A stretch of 64,000 nucleotides of DNA. It comes from Aquila chrysaetos chrysaetos. Its lineage: Eukaryota > Chordata > Aves > Accipitriformes > Accipitridae. A program made the position numbers and the translations under genes. The stretch lies in assembly GCF_900496995.4 (NCBI RefSeq), contig NC_044029.1, forward strand, positions 1,364,001-1,428,000, given 5' to 3'. Under the pieces are notes generated by a model that was not told the origin of the DNA, ran no database searches, and saw only the letters and a program-made list of their open reading frames with translations. Positions 22,761 to 34,355 of the stretch are shown here, one piece after another. The first letter of the stretch is position 1. Every line of letters begins with the position of its first letter.

Positions 22761-24345
22761 TAGTCTCCCGCGGGCTACGCGTAACAGACAAAAACCAACT
22801 GCGGACTGTGTCCAGCATCTCCGGGCGCGAAGACGGCAACAACCTTCTCGGACGCCCAGCCGTGTCGTGAGGTGCGATGCCACCAGCGAAGAACGGCCGT
22901 CGAGTTAGCCGAGAGAATCTTGGTTTCCAGCCCCCAGTTTGAGACCTGGAAGTAGGAAAGAACCATTACACTGCCAGTCTGGCTGGGCAGCAGTGGGAGC
23001 TGCCAGCTGTGGAGGTCCACCTGGCCCAGTCCCCACCTCTTCAAATACAAGGAGACAGCCAGCTAGGCATTGCAACCTCGACAAACCAGTCTTCACGAAT
23101 ACGCCAAAGCACACTTGGCAAAAACAAACGGAAGTAACGTTCCACCTCCTCTCCGGGCAATCAGCCGTCAGCATGTTAACAGACGTCCGGGCTCTAAAGC
23201 CAAAACGGCTCTCAGAAAATACCAAAGGTATCTTCCAACAGCAGGTTGGACCCATTCTCCACATAACTGAGAGTGAGCGCTCTGCCAAGGAACAACAGTA
23301 CCGTAGACTCCCAACAAAGGCCGAGAACATAAGCGGCAGCGAGCTCGATGGCAATGCGTAAGCTGATGAGATGCGGCTGCTTAGCAGTCCCTTCAAGGAC
23401 TATGCAGCACCCGAGCACAGCACTGCCCCTGATGTTGGGGGGGTGCAGGGGGAGAGACAGCTCCAGTACAGAGAGCACTGGACATGACCGGGCTGGTTCT
23501 GGCCCCCCCTCCTCCTATCCACCATCAGGCAGCTGCCAGGCATTTAGGTAGCTTCTGAACTCCAACACAAGCATTTCAAAAAGGCTGACTAGGGATCTCT
23601 CCTCTAGCTGGTAGCAGGTGTCGATCCCAAGGGAACACAGTACATCCAAACAAACGCAATTATTTTTGTTCCTGGATGTCTTGCACTGGTTCCCCTCAGT
23701 GTGTGGGTGTCAGTGCTGGAAGCACCTGGTGAAAGCCCAAGGGTCTTTTCTCCGTGCAGGAGACTTTCTTAGCACATCCCTGCCCCAGCCACCCTCCCCA
23801 TGTTTTGCAGCGACAACTGAACAGAGCACAGGAATCAAGTGCAAGGGACTATTTTCTTTTTATGGGGAAAAAAAAAAAAAAGAACAAACAAACACACAAA
23901 CAAACAAACAAAAAAAAAAGCACAACAACAAATGCTATACTGAAAGAATACTCTGGTTTTGCACTGGCCTTTCCAGTTTGAGTCATCTTATCACCGTGCA
24001 CTGTGCTGCCTCATGCACGCCTCCTCCAACCTCACCTTCTGCAGAACCCCTGACGTGATCCCAGCAGCCTTCTAGCCACATGCTACTCAAGGCTCCCTAA
24101 CAGAGTGGGTCCAGCTACCACTATGGATCAGTGAAGACTTATTTTTCAGTGCTGCCACTGATCCGGTCCCATACCAGCATTCTACTGCACAGTGGTTTGG
24201 CAAATGTATTTAACTTTTGTCAAGAGGCAAAAGCTACAATGAGAAGAGGGACTGTGGTTTGCCTTCTCTCCCATGCAGTTTGTTCCTGTGGAGTTCACGC
24301 TAGTTTTGTCAAGTCTTTTGCTCTTTCCCTTCGGCACTGTCCAGG
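22761..24345. other. Spacer with A-rich simple repeat
   Basis: No coding exon could be supported. A poly(A)/(CAAA)n tract lies at about 23,869-23,918 and differs in length in the second copy (about 42,910-42,968). The part nearest 24,345 is likely 3' UTR of the minus-strand WD40 fragment. Confidence 0.6.
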
Positions 24346-25641
24346 TTAAGACTTTTGAGCCAGTAAGGTTGTTAATTTAATCTTCCCATCCATAGAGGCG
24401 GTGAGGCAGGTCCCGCAGTCCATGGCCGTGCTCCAGTCCACTGTGACAACGGGAGCTCTGTGTCCTCCCAGGGAAAGGCAGCTCTCCAGAACCTTTTCCT
24501 CACCGTTCAACTAAAAGAAGGAAAGCATAAGATTTTAAGGAAGCAAGTGTCTGCAGTGGGGGCAGTGCGCCCACAGGAGAAGCCAAAGCCTGCTACAGAC
24601 TCCATATCCCCATCAGCATACATAATTAAGCGGAAAAATCAGAGAGATGTCGAGATGTACGTAGCACGCATGAGGAAGCAAACTTCCAGTCTCACAACAG
24701 AAGCACGCAGTCTCAAGCAGCTCAGCTTCTGCTATCAGCTGAGCTGCAGTAATTGAACGGGGCAGGCTAAAAGCACACGCTGATGAAGAGCACATAAGCC
24801 TAAGCTATAGCTCATGTTAGTGCGGGTGCTCTGAATGCCCCAGAGGCAAAGTAAAAGTTCCATCTAATCTGCCTTGCAATGGCTTATACTGATGGGTGCT
24901 GACTCAAGAGGAGGCAGGCAAGGGGCATGCGATCAGTAACCGCTCGTTGCTGCGGCACAGAAATTTGGGTACTTGGAACCATTCAGCCTCACCTTTCGTT
25001 TCACTTCAGTACACAGTAAGAGGAGAGAATCAGGCTGGGACTAACATATAGCATCAGCAAGCACACAAGGCAGGTTAAAGACAAGCATCAGTCAACAATC
25101 ACACATTTTGCATTGAACTGGCATGCATCAATATATTAAAAAAAAAAAAAAATTAAAACTTTGTCCCAGGCACTTGGGTACTAAGGAAAACTGCTGCAGC
25201 TAAGCTTTAAGAACACAGAGCACACATACTCTAGCTACATACAGAGGGCCAAACGCTTACAGAGGGTTCAAACACTTGCTAAGCACACCACACACTGCTA
25301 AAACGCACGCTGTATGAAACTGAGCAGCAACTTGCACAGAGCACGGACGGGTAGGTGCTGCTCGAGAACTTCAGCAGCTGCTGTTGCAGCCTTGTAACAA
25401 CAAGAGCTTGTCTGGATGTGTAAGAGTACTCCCCGTCACTTCTCAGACTTACCTTAAAAAGGACTCCCCCAGTAGAAGAACACGTCAACATATAGTTGCC
25501 CTCAGAGTCAAAAGCAAAAAGCCTCCCTCGTGGGAACTGGACTTGCTTGTAGCCACTGTACCCGGACAGAACAAAAGGACCCGTAGCTTCGCTGGGAAGA
25601 TCGTACTCAGACACCTTCAAGCCACTTTTGTGAATATTCCA
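24346..25641 (-). pseudogene. WDR91: WDR91-like C-terminal fragment, copy 1 (two exons)
   Basis: Two minus-strand exons with consensus splice sites: 25641-25453 (63 codons, phase 0 to 0, donor AAG/GTAAGT) and 24510-24346 (54 codons plus TAA). Key motifs are [16 protein letters not shown] and [19 protein letters not shown] followed by [10 protein letters not shown], a WD40 blade ending the protein. I recognise this as the C terminus of WDR91, an endosomal Rab7 effector that restrains PI3P formation; CYREN nearby fits the human 7q33 gene order as I recall it. Upstream exons are absent before the next duplicated segment (27,343), so this looks like a cut-off 3' end, although the two exons themselves are intact. 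Confidence 0.62.
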
Positions 25642-27342
25642 CTGAATAAACCAGAATGACAAAAAGAGATGACAAAAGCCCATAGTTTAATGGACTGGGA
25701 TGAAAGTGGAGAGGCCATTTGTGGTTTTTAAGCAAACTGGCTATTCCTCACAAACAGGGGATGGCATTTGGACATCTATGTCTAAGTGGGTATATTTATA
25801 AAACACAGGCTGAAAAAGCTGTAAGAGTGCCTACTATCCAGGCAAACACAGGCTCTACCTTCCACAAGCACTGCTGCCTATGTGTCCTTCCACGTTGCAT
25901 GCAGGATCCTGGTGGGAATTCACTTAACTGTCATCAGCCAAGGACCCGCACCTTTAGGCAGTCTCCCTCCCAGAGCCACACCTCTACTGCTGAAGACTGG
26001 AACCACAGAAATTGAAGCCTTTGTTATAAGCAACAGGGAGCTGCCGACAAGGAAATTTATGCAAAGTGGTCAAGGATCTGGTCCCTGGTGAATCCCAGAT
26101 CTCAAACGTGGTGATCTCAGGGGCATGGAAAGGTCATCTTCACATTCCACAGGATTCCATAGGAAGGGGATGTCGCCAACAGTAGGATTTGCAGACAAGG
26201 TCCAAGACAGCTCCAGCTGTTAATATGCTCTCCAGCCGCTCTCTCTGCAGACCGTATGCAGCAGGGACTCAGGCTCTGCTACTGCTCCAGATTCTCACTG
26301 CCACTATGTACCTCAGCTGGGCCAAGCAACACACATCCGTGTCAAAGCCCTTTTACTGACGGGGCCCTGCCCATAGGGATTTGAGAGTGAAGAAGGTGCA
26401 AGCGCTATTGATAACATGCTATAAAAGAGTAATCCCACTACAGCTTTAGTCACTGGTAGGAATGTGATCCGTAGTCCAAAGGCCCATATCCAGCCTCTGG
26501 CAAACGGCTGCGTGCAGTGCTCCTGCAGCAAGCAGGCAGCAGACACCAACACCCACCGCACGGTTCATAAGGTCTCTGTCCCAGCCCTCTAAATCAGCCT
26601 GGGGGAGCCCAATCCAATGCCAGCACCCTGTGCTTATTCTCCAGCATGTGGCTTTTACGCTGGCCACAAAAATCATCGCTTCTAACTAGTCACCTCTTCC
26701 TCCAGCTTTATAGGGCTGCTCACATGCTCACTGTCAGCTGCAGACATTCGGCATCCAAGCCCCACTGCCACCTTTCTTCTTCTCCTCCCCTTGCTATCCT
26801 GTCCACCCTGACAGCTGCTGCCAGTTCTGCCCTCCCACAGACGTGGGACTGCAGCCTCCAGCTCAGCACCTGGGCCAGAAGCAGATCCCTCATTCTCAGA
26901 AGAGGGAGGCCCGAACTGCCTTTATCACAAGGACAGGCTGAAGAGGACAAAACCTGAGAAACAGAAATTGCTTAAGGAAGGAGGACTGAAGTGAAGCCCT
27001 TGCCTTCAACTGGAAGGTCACACATTAATTCCTTTCCTCAAGACTCAGCCTCTGGCAGTAGTACTGCTATATGGCACAGCCAAGACCACATGGCTCAGAG
27101 GCAAGTTAACTCTGCTCCTCAGCAGGAAGGAAACAACAAATCCAGCAGCACTACCAGGGTCACCAGCCAATGTGCCCCAGAGAAAGTTTATGTCAATTGA
27201 CTCCCGATAGCTATTGTGGAGGAGAGATAAGAGCTTCCACCTTGGTGTTCAGGCATGTCTCACTGCTGCCTCGCTGCTGGCAGAAGAAAGGTGCTAGGAG
27301 CAGCCACCTGGGGACACTGAGGGGCCACCTCACTGCCCAATT
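25642..27342. other. Spacer with a duplication breakpoint near 26,551
   Basis: Up to about 26,551 it matches 44,691-45,603; beyond that the two copies are unrelated. No exon, RNA gene or mobile element was recognised in 26,552-27,342. Confidence 0.6.
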
Positions 27343-28145
27343 TCATAGAATCATAGAATCGTTTAGGTTGGAAAAGATCATCACGTCCAACCATAAACCC
27401 AACACTGCCAAGCCCACCCCTGAACCGTGCCCCTGAGCGCCACATCTATGCGTCTTCTAAATACCTCCAGGGATGGTGACTCAACCGCTTCCCTGGGCAG
27501 CCTGTTCCAGGGCTTGATAACCCTTCCAGCGAAGACATGTTTCCTCATATCCAATCTAAACCTCCCCTGGTGCAACTTCAGGCCCTTTCCCCTTGTCCTG
27601 TCGCTTGCTACTTGGGAGAAAAGAGCCTGACACCCCCCCCGCTACAACCTCGTTTCAGGCAGTTGCAGAGAGCGGTAAGGTCTCCTCCCAGAAGCCTCCT
27701 TTCCTCCAGGCTAAACAGCCCCAGTTCCCTCAGCCGCTCCTCACAGGGCCTGTTCTCTAGACCCTTCAGCAGCTGCGTTGCTCTTCTTTGAATGCGCTCC
27801 AGCACTTCAAGGTTGGCCTTGGAGTGAGTGAAGGGCCCACAACTGACCACAGTACCTGAGGTGCGGCCCCAGCAGTGCCAAGTCCAAACGCACAATCACG
27901 TCCCTTGGCCTGATGGCCACGCCATTTCTGATACAAGCCAGGACGCTACTGGCCGCCTTGGCCACCTGGGCACACTGCTGGTCATATTCGACCGGCTGCC
28001 GACCAACACCCGCAGGTCCTTCTCCGCCAGGCAGCTTTCCAGCCACTCTTCCCCTTCTCTGAAGCAGGCAATGGGGCCCCACGGGGCTCGCTTGCTTCCG
28101 AGCCCCTTTCCCTCTGCTGCTGCTGCTTCCACCACACACTCGTAA
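27343..28145 (-). mobile_element. Chimeric CR1 at the start of copy 2
   Basis: The first ~130 bp (3' end of the CR1) differ at many positions from the array CR1. From about 27,480 the sequence becomes nearly identical to it. The minus strand encodes the same CR1 reverse-transcriptase end ([20 protein letters not shown]). This is the pattern expected where two CR1 copies recombined, joining the WDR91-side spacer to the ankyrin-gene array. Confidence 0.7.
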
Positions 28146-28894
28146 ATGGGACCTTGACATGCCGGCGCTGCAGGGAAGCTGTTCAGTTAGGACTGGGAGG
28201 CAGTGAGGCCAAGCTAATGACCCGGGTCTCCCAGCAGCTGGCCTTTCAGCTGGATTTCTCGTAGAGCATTGAAGCAGTAAAGCTTCCTGCCAGCTACAGT
28301 CCTCTGAAATCCTAGAAGGCTGGTGCTGTCAGGATTGCTTGTTTCCCACCACACAGCGCTCTGCTCCGGATCCAGTCAGTGTCAAATGGTTGCCCATAGG
28401 GCCTACACTCTAGACGCTTGGCTGCTTCTGCCTAGGTCCTCTCTGCCTTCAGCAGGTGTACATCGGCCCCTTTTGAAAGCCCTGCTCAACAGAGATGCCT
28501 AACACGCTGGTTGTGTTTGCCCTTTCCGTTCTTTCCATCATCTGATACCACGTTACGCCTGTTGGCTGAAGCGGGAGCTTTGAGTGTGGAAACGCGTTGA
28601 GAAGGAGTCTGTGCCAGTTCTCACGCACGTCTTTTAAATTACACAGTCGGATTGTGAAGCTCCAACGAAAGCGTCGGCCGGCGTGTGCCTTCCACCTGTA
28701 TACAAACGTGAAGCATGGGTGCAGTGTGTTGCAGATGAGAGCGGCAACGGTAATTTCCTGACGCACTAAATGGTTACCTTTGTAAGCTTCTCTGCACTGA
28801 AGCAGATGGGGAAAAGCAGAGTGAAAGAAGCACTCACAGCAGCGTCTCGCTTCTTGCCTCCTTTGTAGGTGTCTTCCCAGCAGCAGGAGCACAG
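28146..28894 (+). repeat. Remainder of one 1.6-kb unit plus 26-nt exon, copy 2
   Basis: Matches the intron part of array A unit 9 and array B unit 4, including cassette III at about 28,661-28,750, and ends with the 26-nt exon 28869-28894 and its CAG/GTAAGA donor. Only one partial unit is present here, against nine and four in the other copies. Confidence 0.8.
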
Positions 28895-29523
28895 GTAAGA
28901 GGGAGGTTTTGACTCTTCTGAGAACAAGGTACTTTCTTTTCCGGAGGTAATGCAGAAGTCACGCTCCCGTATCCCCAGTGCTGAAATGCAGTGCGATGCT
29001 GCAGTCTTGCTGGGGATTCCTTTCCCCACGGTCTGTCTGTCTGTGTTCTCACTTGCTCAGGTTTCTGCGCCGGAGAGAGAAGAGCTTCAGCTAAAGAAGG
29101 ATGCTTCATGTCAAACTGACTTTCAAGGCGTCAGACAGGTGACTCTAGTAGAGGCTGATGCAGATATCCATAAATAGAACCTGTCAGTGTACAGAGATCC
29201 GTTCTTGCTACTGTATTCATTTTGGAACGCTGCTGAGAGGAGGTGACTGAATCTGGACCTGAGGTGTATTTCGCACCTCATTTTGTGCCCCTTGTGAAGC
29301 AGAAGGGCTGCATAAAGAGGGAAAACAGTGGGTTGGACAAAAAGCACGTGCGCAGAACTCTCATCCTCTATTCCAAGGAGAAGAATATTTAGCCTTTTCT
29401 GTGTATTAGGAGAGAGAAAGCCTCACGAAGAGCTGGCGATCCTTTAGATATGCTCAGCTGAGAAAGTTGCCTGCAGATGCCTGCTGGTGGCAGCCAAAAT
29501 CCTCTATCTTTGAATTCACTGAG

Positions 29524-30082
29524 TCATAGAAGCATAGAATGGTTTGAGTTGGAAGAGTCCTTTAAAGATCATCTAGTGCAAACCCCCCCTGCCATGGGCA
29601 GGGACACCTTCCACTAGATCAGGTTGCTCAAAGCCCCGTCCAGCCTGAAACACTCCAGGGATGGGGCAGAACAATTTATCTGGGCAACCTGGTCCAGTGT
29701 CCCACCACCCTCACGGCAAAAATGTCTTCCTTCTGTCCCATCTAAATCTACCCTCTTTTCAGTTTTAAAACAGTTGCCCCTTGTCCTGTCACTACAGGCC
29801 TTAGTAAAAAGTCTCTCTCTGTCTTTCTATTTTGAAAGGCTGCAGTAAGGTCTCCCCAGAGCTTGCTTTTCCCCAGGCTGAACAACCCCAACTCTCTCAG
29901 CCTTTCTTCACGGGAGAGGTGTTCCAGCCCTCTGATCATTTTTGTGGCCCTCCTCTGGACCTGCTTGAGCAGGTCCATGTCCTCCTTGTGCTGGGGACCC
30001 CAGAGCTGGATGCATTACTCCAGGTGGGGTCTCATGAGAGCAGAGTAGAAGGGGAGAATCACCTCCCTCGACCTGCTGGCCA
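29524..30082 (-). mobile_element. CR1 LINE tail, second subfamily, copy 2 (split by provirus)
   Basis: Same element as 16,535-17,095. The provirus entered near its 5' end; the element resumes for a few bases from 36,136. Confidence 0.8.
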
Positions 30083-30087
30083 CCCTG

Positions 30088-30317
30088 TGTAGGGTACAGC
30101 GTTTGGAAGATCTCGCGATGTCACGGAAAGGTAGAAGGGTAGTCATCGCCTCCCTGTGACGTATCTGTGATCCCACCTACCTTTTTTAGTATAAAAGGAA
30201 TTGACTGCGCAATAAAAGACGAAGTTGACGCTCACACCGTGTGTGCTATCTGTCTCTTCCCTGGTCCGGGCCGACCAGTGATCTAGTCACAGCACCTTGA
30301 TATGTAGCAACGCTACG
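30088..30317 (+). repeat. 5' LTR
   Basis: About 230 bp, unusually short. TATA box tataaaag at 30,190-30,197 and AATAAA at 30,211-30,216, only ~13 bp apart. The last base is G where the 3' LTR has A. Confidence 0.85.
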
Positions 30318-30320
30318 TAG

Positions 30321-30338
30321 TGGTGACCCCGAGGTGAT
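30321..30338 (+). promoter_or_regulatory. Primer binding site, tRNA-Trp type
   Basis: TGGTGACCCCGAGGTGAT, 3 nt after the LTR. It fits the 3' end of tRNA-Trp except for one position (G where C is expected), as in avian leukosis-type viruses. Confidence 0.75.
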
Positions 30339-30355
30339 CGGTCGCACAGGCGACG

Positions 30356-31058
30356 ATGGATCTTGCGCAAGCGATTAAGGTATTAAAGGCGTTGGCCGAT
30401 GAGGTGGGTGCCCGCAGTTTGATTAGGAAGGGCCCCACGGGCGAATGCATCCAATGGATGCTGCGCCGGGGAGACGTCAGGTCTCCTAGCGAAGCTTTGA
30501 GCCCCCCAAGTGGGGAGAGATGCGGGAGTCCTTGCTCCAGTCCGCGCTCGCGGAGCTGCTGAACGACTGCAGAGCTGGGGGAAGGTGGAGAAGATGGCCG
30601 CGGCGGGACGGGCGGCGAGAAGGCGGGCGGCGGCGGCGGCGCGCGCCGTCCCCCCCCCGCCTTATGTAACCGCGGCGGCGAAAGCAGCCGAGCGTTGCCG
30701 GAGGCGCCCGAAGGCGCCCGAAGGCCGGACTTTGTTGTCGGGCCGCGGCCGCCGGCGCAGGCGCAGAGGCCACCCCCGCTCCAGCGGGCTCGGGCGACGG
30801 GCGACGGCCGGCGGCGCCGGTGGGCCGGGCCGGGCCGGGCCGGTGCGGTCCGGCCTCTCCACCTCGGTGGGCTTGTCCCGGCTCCCTCCTGAGCAGGGGC
30901 CTCCCGCAGACAGCACCGGCCCTTGGCGTAAGGGTCGCTGTCCGGGAGCAGCCGGGTCCCGCTTGGTTCTGACGGCGGGAGCCGCGCAGGCCTGCTGCTG
31001 CAGGAGGCCGTCCTCTCATTTTAACTTAATTCCGCTCCTGTGGGTTCAATCGAAGTAG
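30356..31058 (+). pseudogene. gag: gag remnant (matrix end, PPPPY region)
   Basis: Opens at ATG 30,356 with a matrix-like N terminus (MDLAQAIKVLKAL). The frame stops at 30,560-30,562, and a neighbouring frame carries on (ESLLQSALAELLND). A GC-rich stretch at 30,590-31,050 encodes a PPPPY late-domain-type motif in another frame. No capsid major-homology region or CCHC knuckle was seen before the protease, so the middle and end of gag seem deleted. A GT at 30,380-30,381 after codon 8 could be a splice donor (see env). Confidence 0.55.
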
Positions 31059-31394
31059 CCGAAGACCCGACCACGGGTCACAGAAAGTCAGTGAGGCAGC
31101 GCTCGTTCCTGGCGGGTTTTTGAGGAGGCTTTTCCCAGCTCGTCAGTGCACACACTGAACGTTGAGCGGACGGGCAGTGCTGCTTCGTGCTGGAGGGGTC
31201 TCGGGGCAGAGGCACGTCGCCTGATTTCGTGGCGCCGAGGCCGGGCCCTCCCCCTCAGTTTTTGTACAGGGCCCAGCGACAACCACCCAGGAGCAAACAA
31301 TGCTCCCGTGGAACTGACTGCCGAAGGGGAGGGGCAGAAACAGGGCAATGTAACAACAGTTCCTACAGTTCCTCCTACTGCCCAAATAGCATTG

Positions 31395-31760
31395 ACCATG
31401 GGCATGAAAACCCGTCCGGAAAGGGTAATCGTTCTAGAGGTGGGACTGCCAGTTGCAGGTCCACGAAGCATCAGTCTGCTGGCCCTGTTAGATACGGGAG
31501 CAGGTGTCACCGTAATTCCAGTTCATATCTGGCCCCCAGAGTGGCCCACCACAGTACGAGGTCAATTGGTAGGGGTGGGGGGAGCACAGGAGTCGAGGAA
31601 AAGTAAGGCCCCGGTAAAAATTGCTCTTGCTCAGCCTACAACTGCTGTGGACTCTGAGAAAGTGGCGTGGTGCAACCCAATGGTGGCAACGGTCCCAACA
31701 GCCATTCTTGGGCGCTGTTGCCTACATCGTTGGGGATGTCACCTTTCCACGGATTTTTAA
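31395..31760 (+). pseudogene. pro: Retroviral aspartic protease
   Basis: Contains the active-site motif LLDTGAG, with GAT at 31,491-31,493, followed by a VTVIP flap-side strand. It stays open to 31,760 in one frame, and the reverse transcriptase continues in the -1 frame. This could be a normal pro-pol frameshift or decay. Confidence 0.75.
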
Positions 31761-33469
31761 TGAAGGCCACTGCCGTCTGCCATCCCTTGAACCTCACCTG
31801 GCTAACGGACAGGCTGGTGTGGGTGGAGCAGTGGCCAATGACTGAGGAGAAGCGGGCGGCAGTAGTAGAACTGGTGCGAAGGGAAGTGCAGATGGGCCAT
31901 CTTGAACCCTCCACCAGGCCCTGGAACACTCCTGTATTTGTCATAAAGAAGAAATCAGGGGCGTGGCGACTCCTCCATGACTTGCGAGCAGTCAATGCCT
32001 GCTTACAAGACATGGGGGCCTTACAGCCAGGACTGCCCTCTCCAGCCATCATGCCGAAAGGACAGGGTGTCATTGTGATCAATATAAAAGACTGTTTTTT
32101 CAGTATTCCCTTACACCCAGGAGATCGTGAAAGGTTTGCCTTTTCAATCCCGGAGCGGAACCATCAAGCACCCGTGCAGCGGTATCAGTGGAAAGTGCTC
32201 CCTCAAGGCATGAAAAATTCGCCAACTCTCTGTCAAATCGCAGTAGGTAAGGCCTTACGGTCTCTGTGAGAAGACTACCCGGAGGCCACCATCATACATT
32301 ACATGGATGACATTCTGCTGTCCCATCGGGATGAGTCTGTGTTGCAACGCCTCTATCATCAGATGGTCCGGCAACTAAGTGAGTATGGGCTACACATATC
32401 CCCCAACAAAACACAGGTAGGACCTTCTGTTAGTTATCTAGGCACTCAGTTAACCCCCCGCACAGTCACTGCTCAAAGTTTCACAGTCCCTGACCAAGTG
32501 TATACCTTACATGACGCCCAAAAGTTAGTGGGCAAACTATTGTGGCTAAGGAAGTTCGTTCCCATTGCTGAAGATGAAATGAATCTCTTATACCAACTAC
32601 TCCGGGGGGGGGGGGAACCTTTGCAAGCGCCACGTGTGTTGCAACCAGCACAACGTGAGTTGCTAGAAAACATAGCCCAACGGGCTCAGCAATGGGGCCT
32701 GCAGAGGTTTCAACCCACACACCCAGTTGTTGCGCGGCTCTTTGTGGCCAAGCAGAGTTGCCACGGTGTGTTGATGCAGACCGCCGAGGGCCCGGAGTGG
32801 CCCTTTGCGTGGCTGCATCAGGGCAAAGTGCACACAGCCATCATTAGTTGGCCGCTGTTGGTAGCCGCCATGATCATGCGTTGCCGGAGGGCTTGTCAAC
32901 ATTTTATCAGCAAAGACCCGGACCGCATTGTTTTGCCCTGCTCCCTGATGCAATGGAATTTAGTTTATCCGCAGGTGTCTGTTTTGCAAGGTGCGTTAGC
33001 AGAGTTTGCGGGGATGGTAACAGGACATGAGGTCCATCCCTGTGGGGAGGTCTTGCATACCTTACCCATCCTCCCAGCACAGCAATTGGCAAAACACCCG
33101 AATGACGGGCGCACAATCTTTACTGACACGTCCTCCAAGACTAGCAAGGCCGTCTGCGTTTGGAGGGAAGATGGGGCATGGCACCAAGTAGTATATACTG
33201 AGCCAAGTCGCTCAGTGCAGTTTTTGGAGGCCAAAGCAGTCACCATGGCATTGTTACGTTGGCCGACTGAGCCCTTGAATGTGGTCATGGATTCACTGTA
33301 TGTATATAAGCTCTTAGTTGCGGGGGAATGGGTGCTAGCTTCTTCTACAGAGATAGCCGGTATGCTGTTGAACGCCTTACAGTTGCGTAGTGCACCCGTT
33401 TTCCCCTATTCAGGGCACCAGTCATTCTGGTCTCCCTGGACCGCTAGCCGAAGGGAACAGCCGTGCTGA
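31670..33469 (+). pseudogene. pol: Reverse transcriptase and RNase H (in-frame stop)
   Basis: One frame runs from about 31,670 to 33,469, with a TGA at 32,267-32,269. Motifs in order: [20 protein letters not shown] (RT block 1), [14 protein letters not shown] (first catalytic Asp), [16 protein letters not shown] at 32,300-32,311, then RNase H motifs FTDTSSK, an E in FLEAKAV and MDSLYVY. Domain order and the class II-like RT fit the tRNA-Trp primer. The frame is lost near 33,400. Confidence 0.85.
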
Positions 33470-34355
33470 ACAGGCAGCACGAGCGTTGTTGGCTGCTGTC
33501 GGTAATGATAACAGCACACCAGCAACGGCACGCGCGATAACGTTACACCGCCTCTTGCATTGCGGTCCCCGAGGTTTGGCGGCACTAACGGGCATTTCCC
33601 ATGCCGAAGCTAGAGAGATTGTCGCGGCCTGTCCCCATTGTACCCAAGGACCTCTTTGGGAAACCGGGGTTAACCCTTGTGGCTTACGACCGAATCAGAT
33701 CTGGCAAACAGATATTACGGAGTATGCTCCCTTTAAGCCCCTGCAGTATTTACATGTTACTGTGGACACCTATAGTAAATATATTCTTGCTACGGCACAC
33801 AGTAAGCAGAATAGCTTGGCAGTTATACAACACTGGCGTGCTTGCATAGCCCAACTGGGGATTCCACAACAGATCAAGACAGATAATGGTGCAGCTTATA
33901 CTGGGGAAAAGGTGAAGCGGTTTTGTGCAACCTGGAGTATTGACCTTGTACATGGCATTCCTTGTAACAGCACCGGCCAGGCCATTGTAGAATGAGCACA
34001 TCGAACCTTAAAGACCCTGCTAGATCGGCTTAGGGAGGGGGAGCAGGCGGAGCCCTCCTGGTTACGGGATAACTCACCTATTCTCCGTACACAGCGTCTC
34101 CTGTTAACTGCGTTAACTTCATTAAATCAGACAATTCGGGGGGACCTGGACCAGACGGCGGCGCAACGACATTTTACGAGTATGGAAGAGAAAGCCCCCT
34201 ACCCGTTGGTCCGCGTGCGTGATCCCCAGACACGCCAATGGGATGGACCGTTTGAGCTGCGTTGCCTGGGGCGGGGGTACGCCTGTGTACAGACGCCTGA
34301 AGGGCTACTGAAATGGGTCCCTAGTCGTATGGTTCGTCCTGCCCTAACCTCATAG
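33390..34355 (+). pseudogene. pol: Integrase (one internal stop)
   Basis: Starts in the +1 frame relative to RNase H (end of RNase H at HSGLPGPLAEGNS). N-terminal HHCC zinc site (LHRLLH then CPHC); catalytic Asp in QTDITEY, second in KTDNGAAY, Glu in GQAIVE. A TGA at 33,993-33,995 follows that Glu immediately, then the same frame is open to TAG at 34,353-34,355 and includes the C-terminal strand region (WDGPFEL, RGYACV). Confidence 0.82.

Noticed and set aside
22905-23396. 163-codon minus frame and 140-codon + frame in the spacer (repeated at 41,948)
   Set aside because: Mutually overlapping, no splice context, no recognisable motif.
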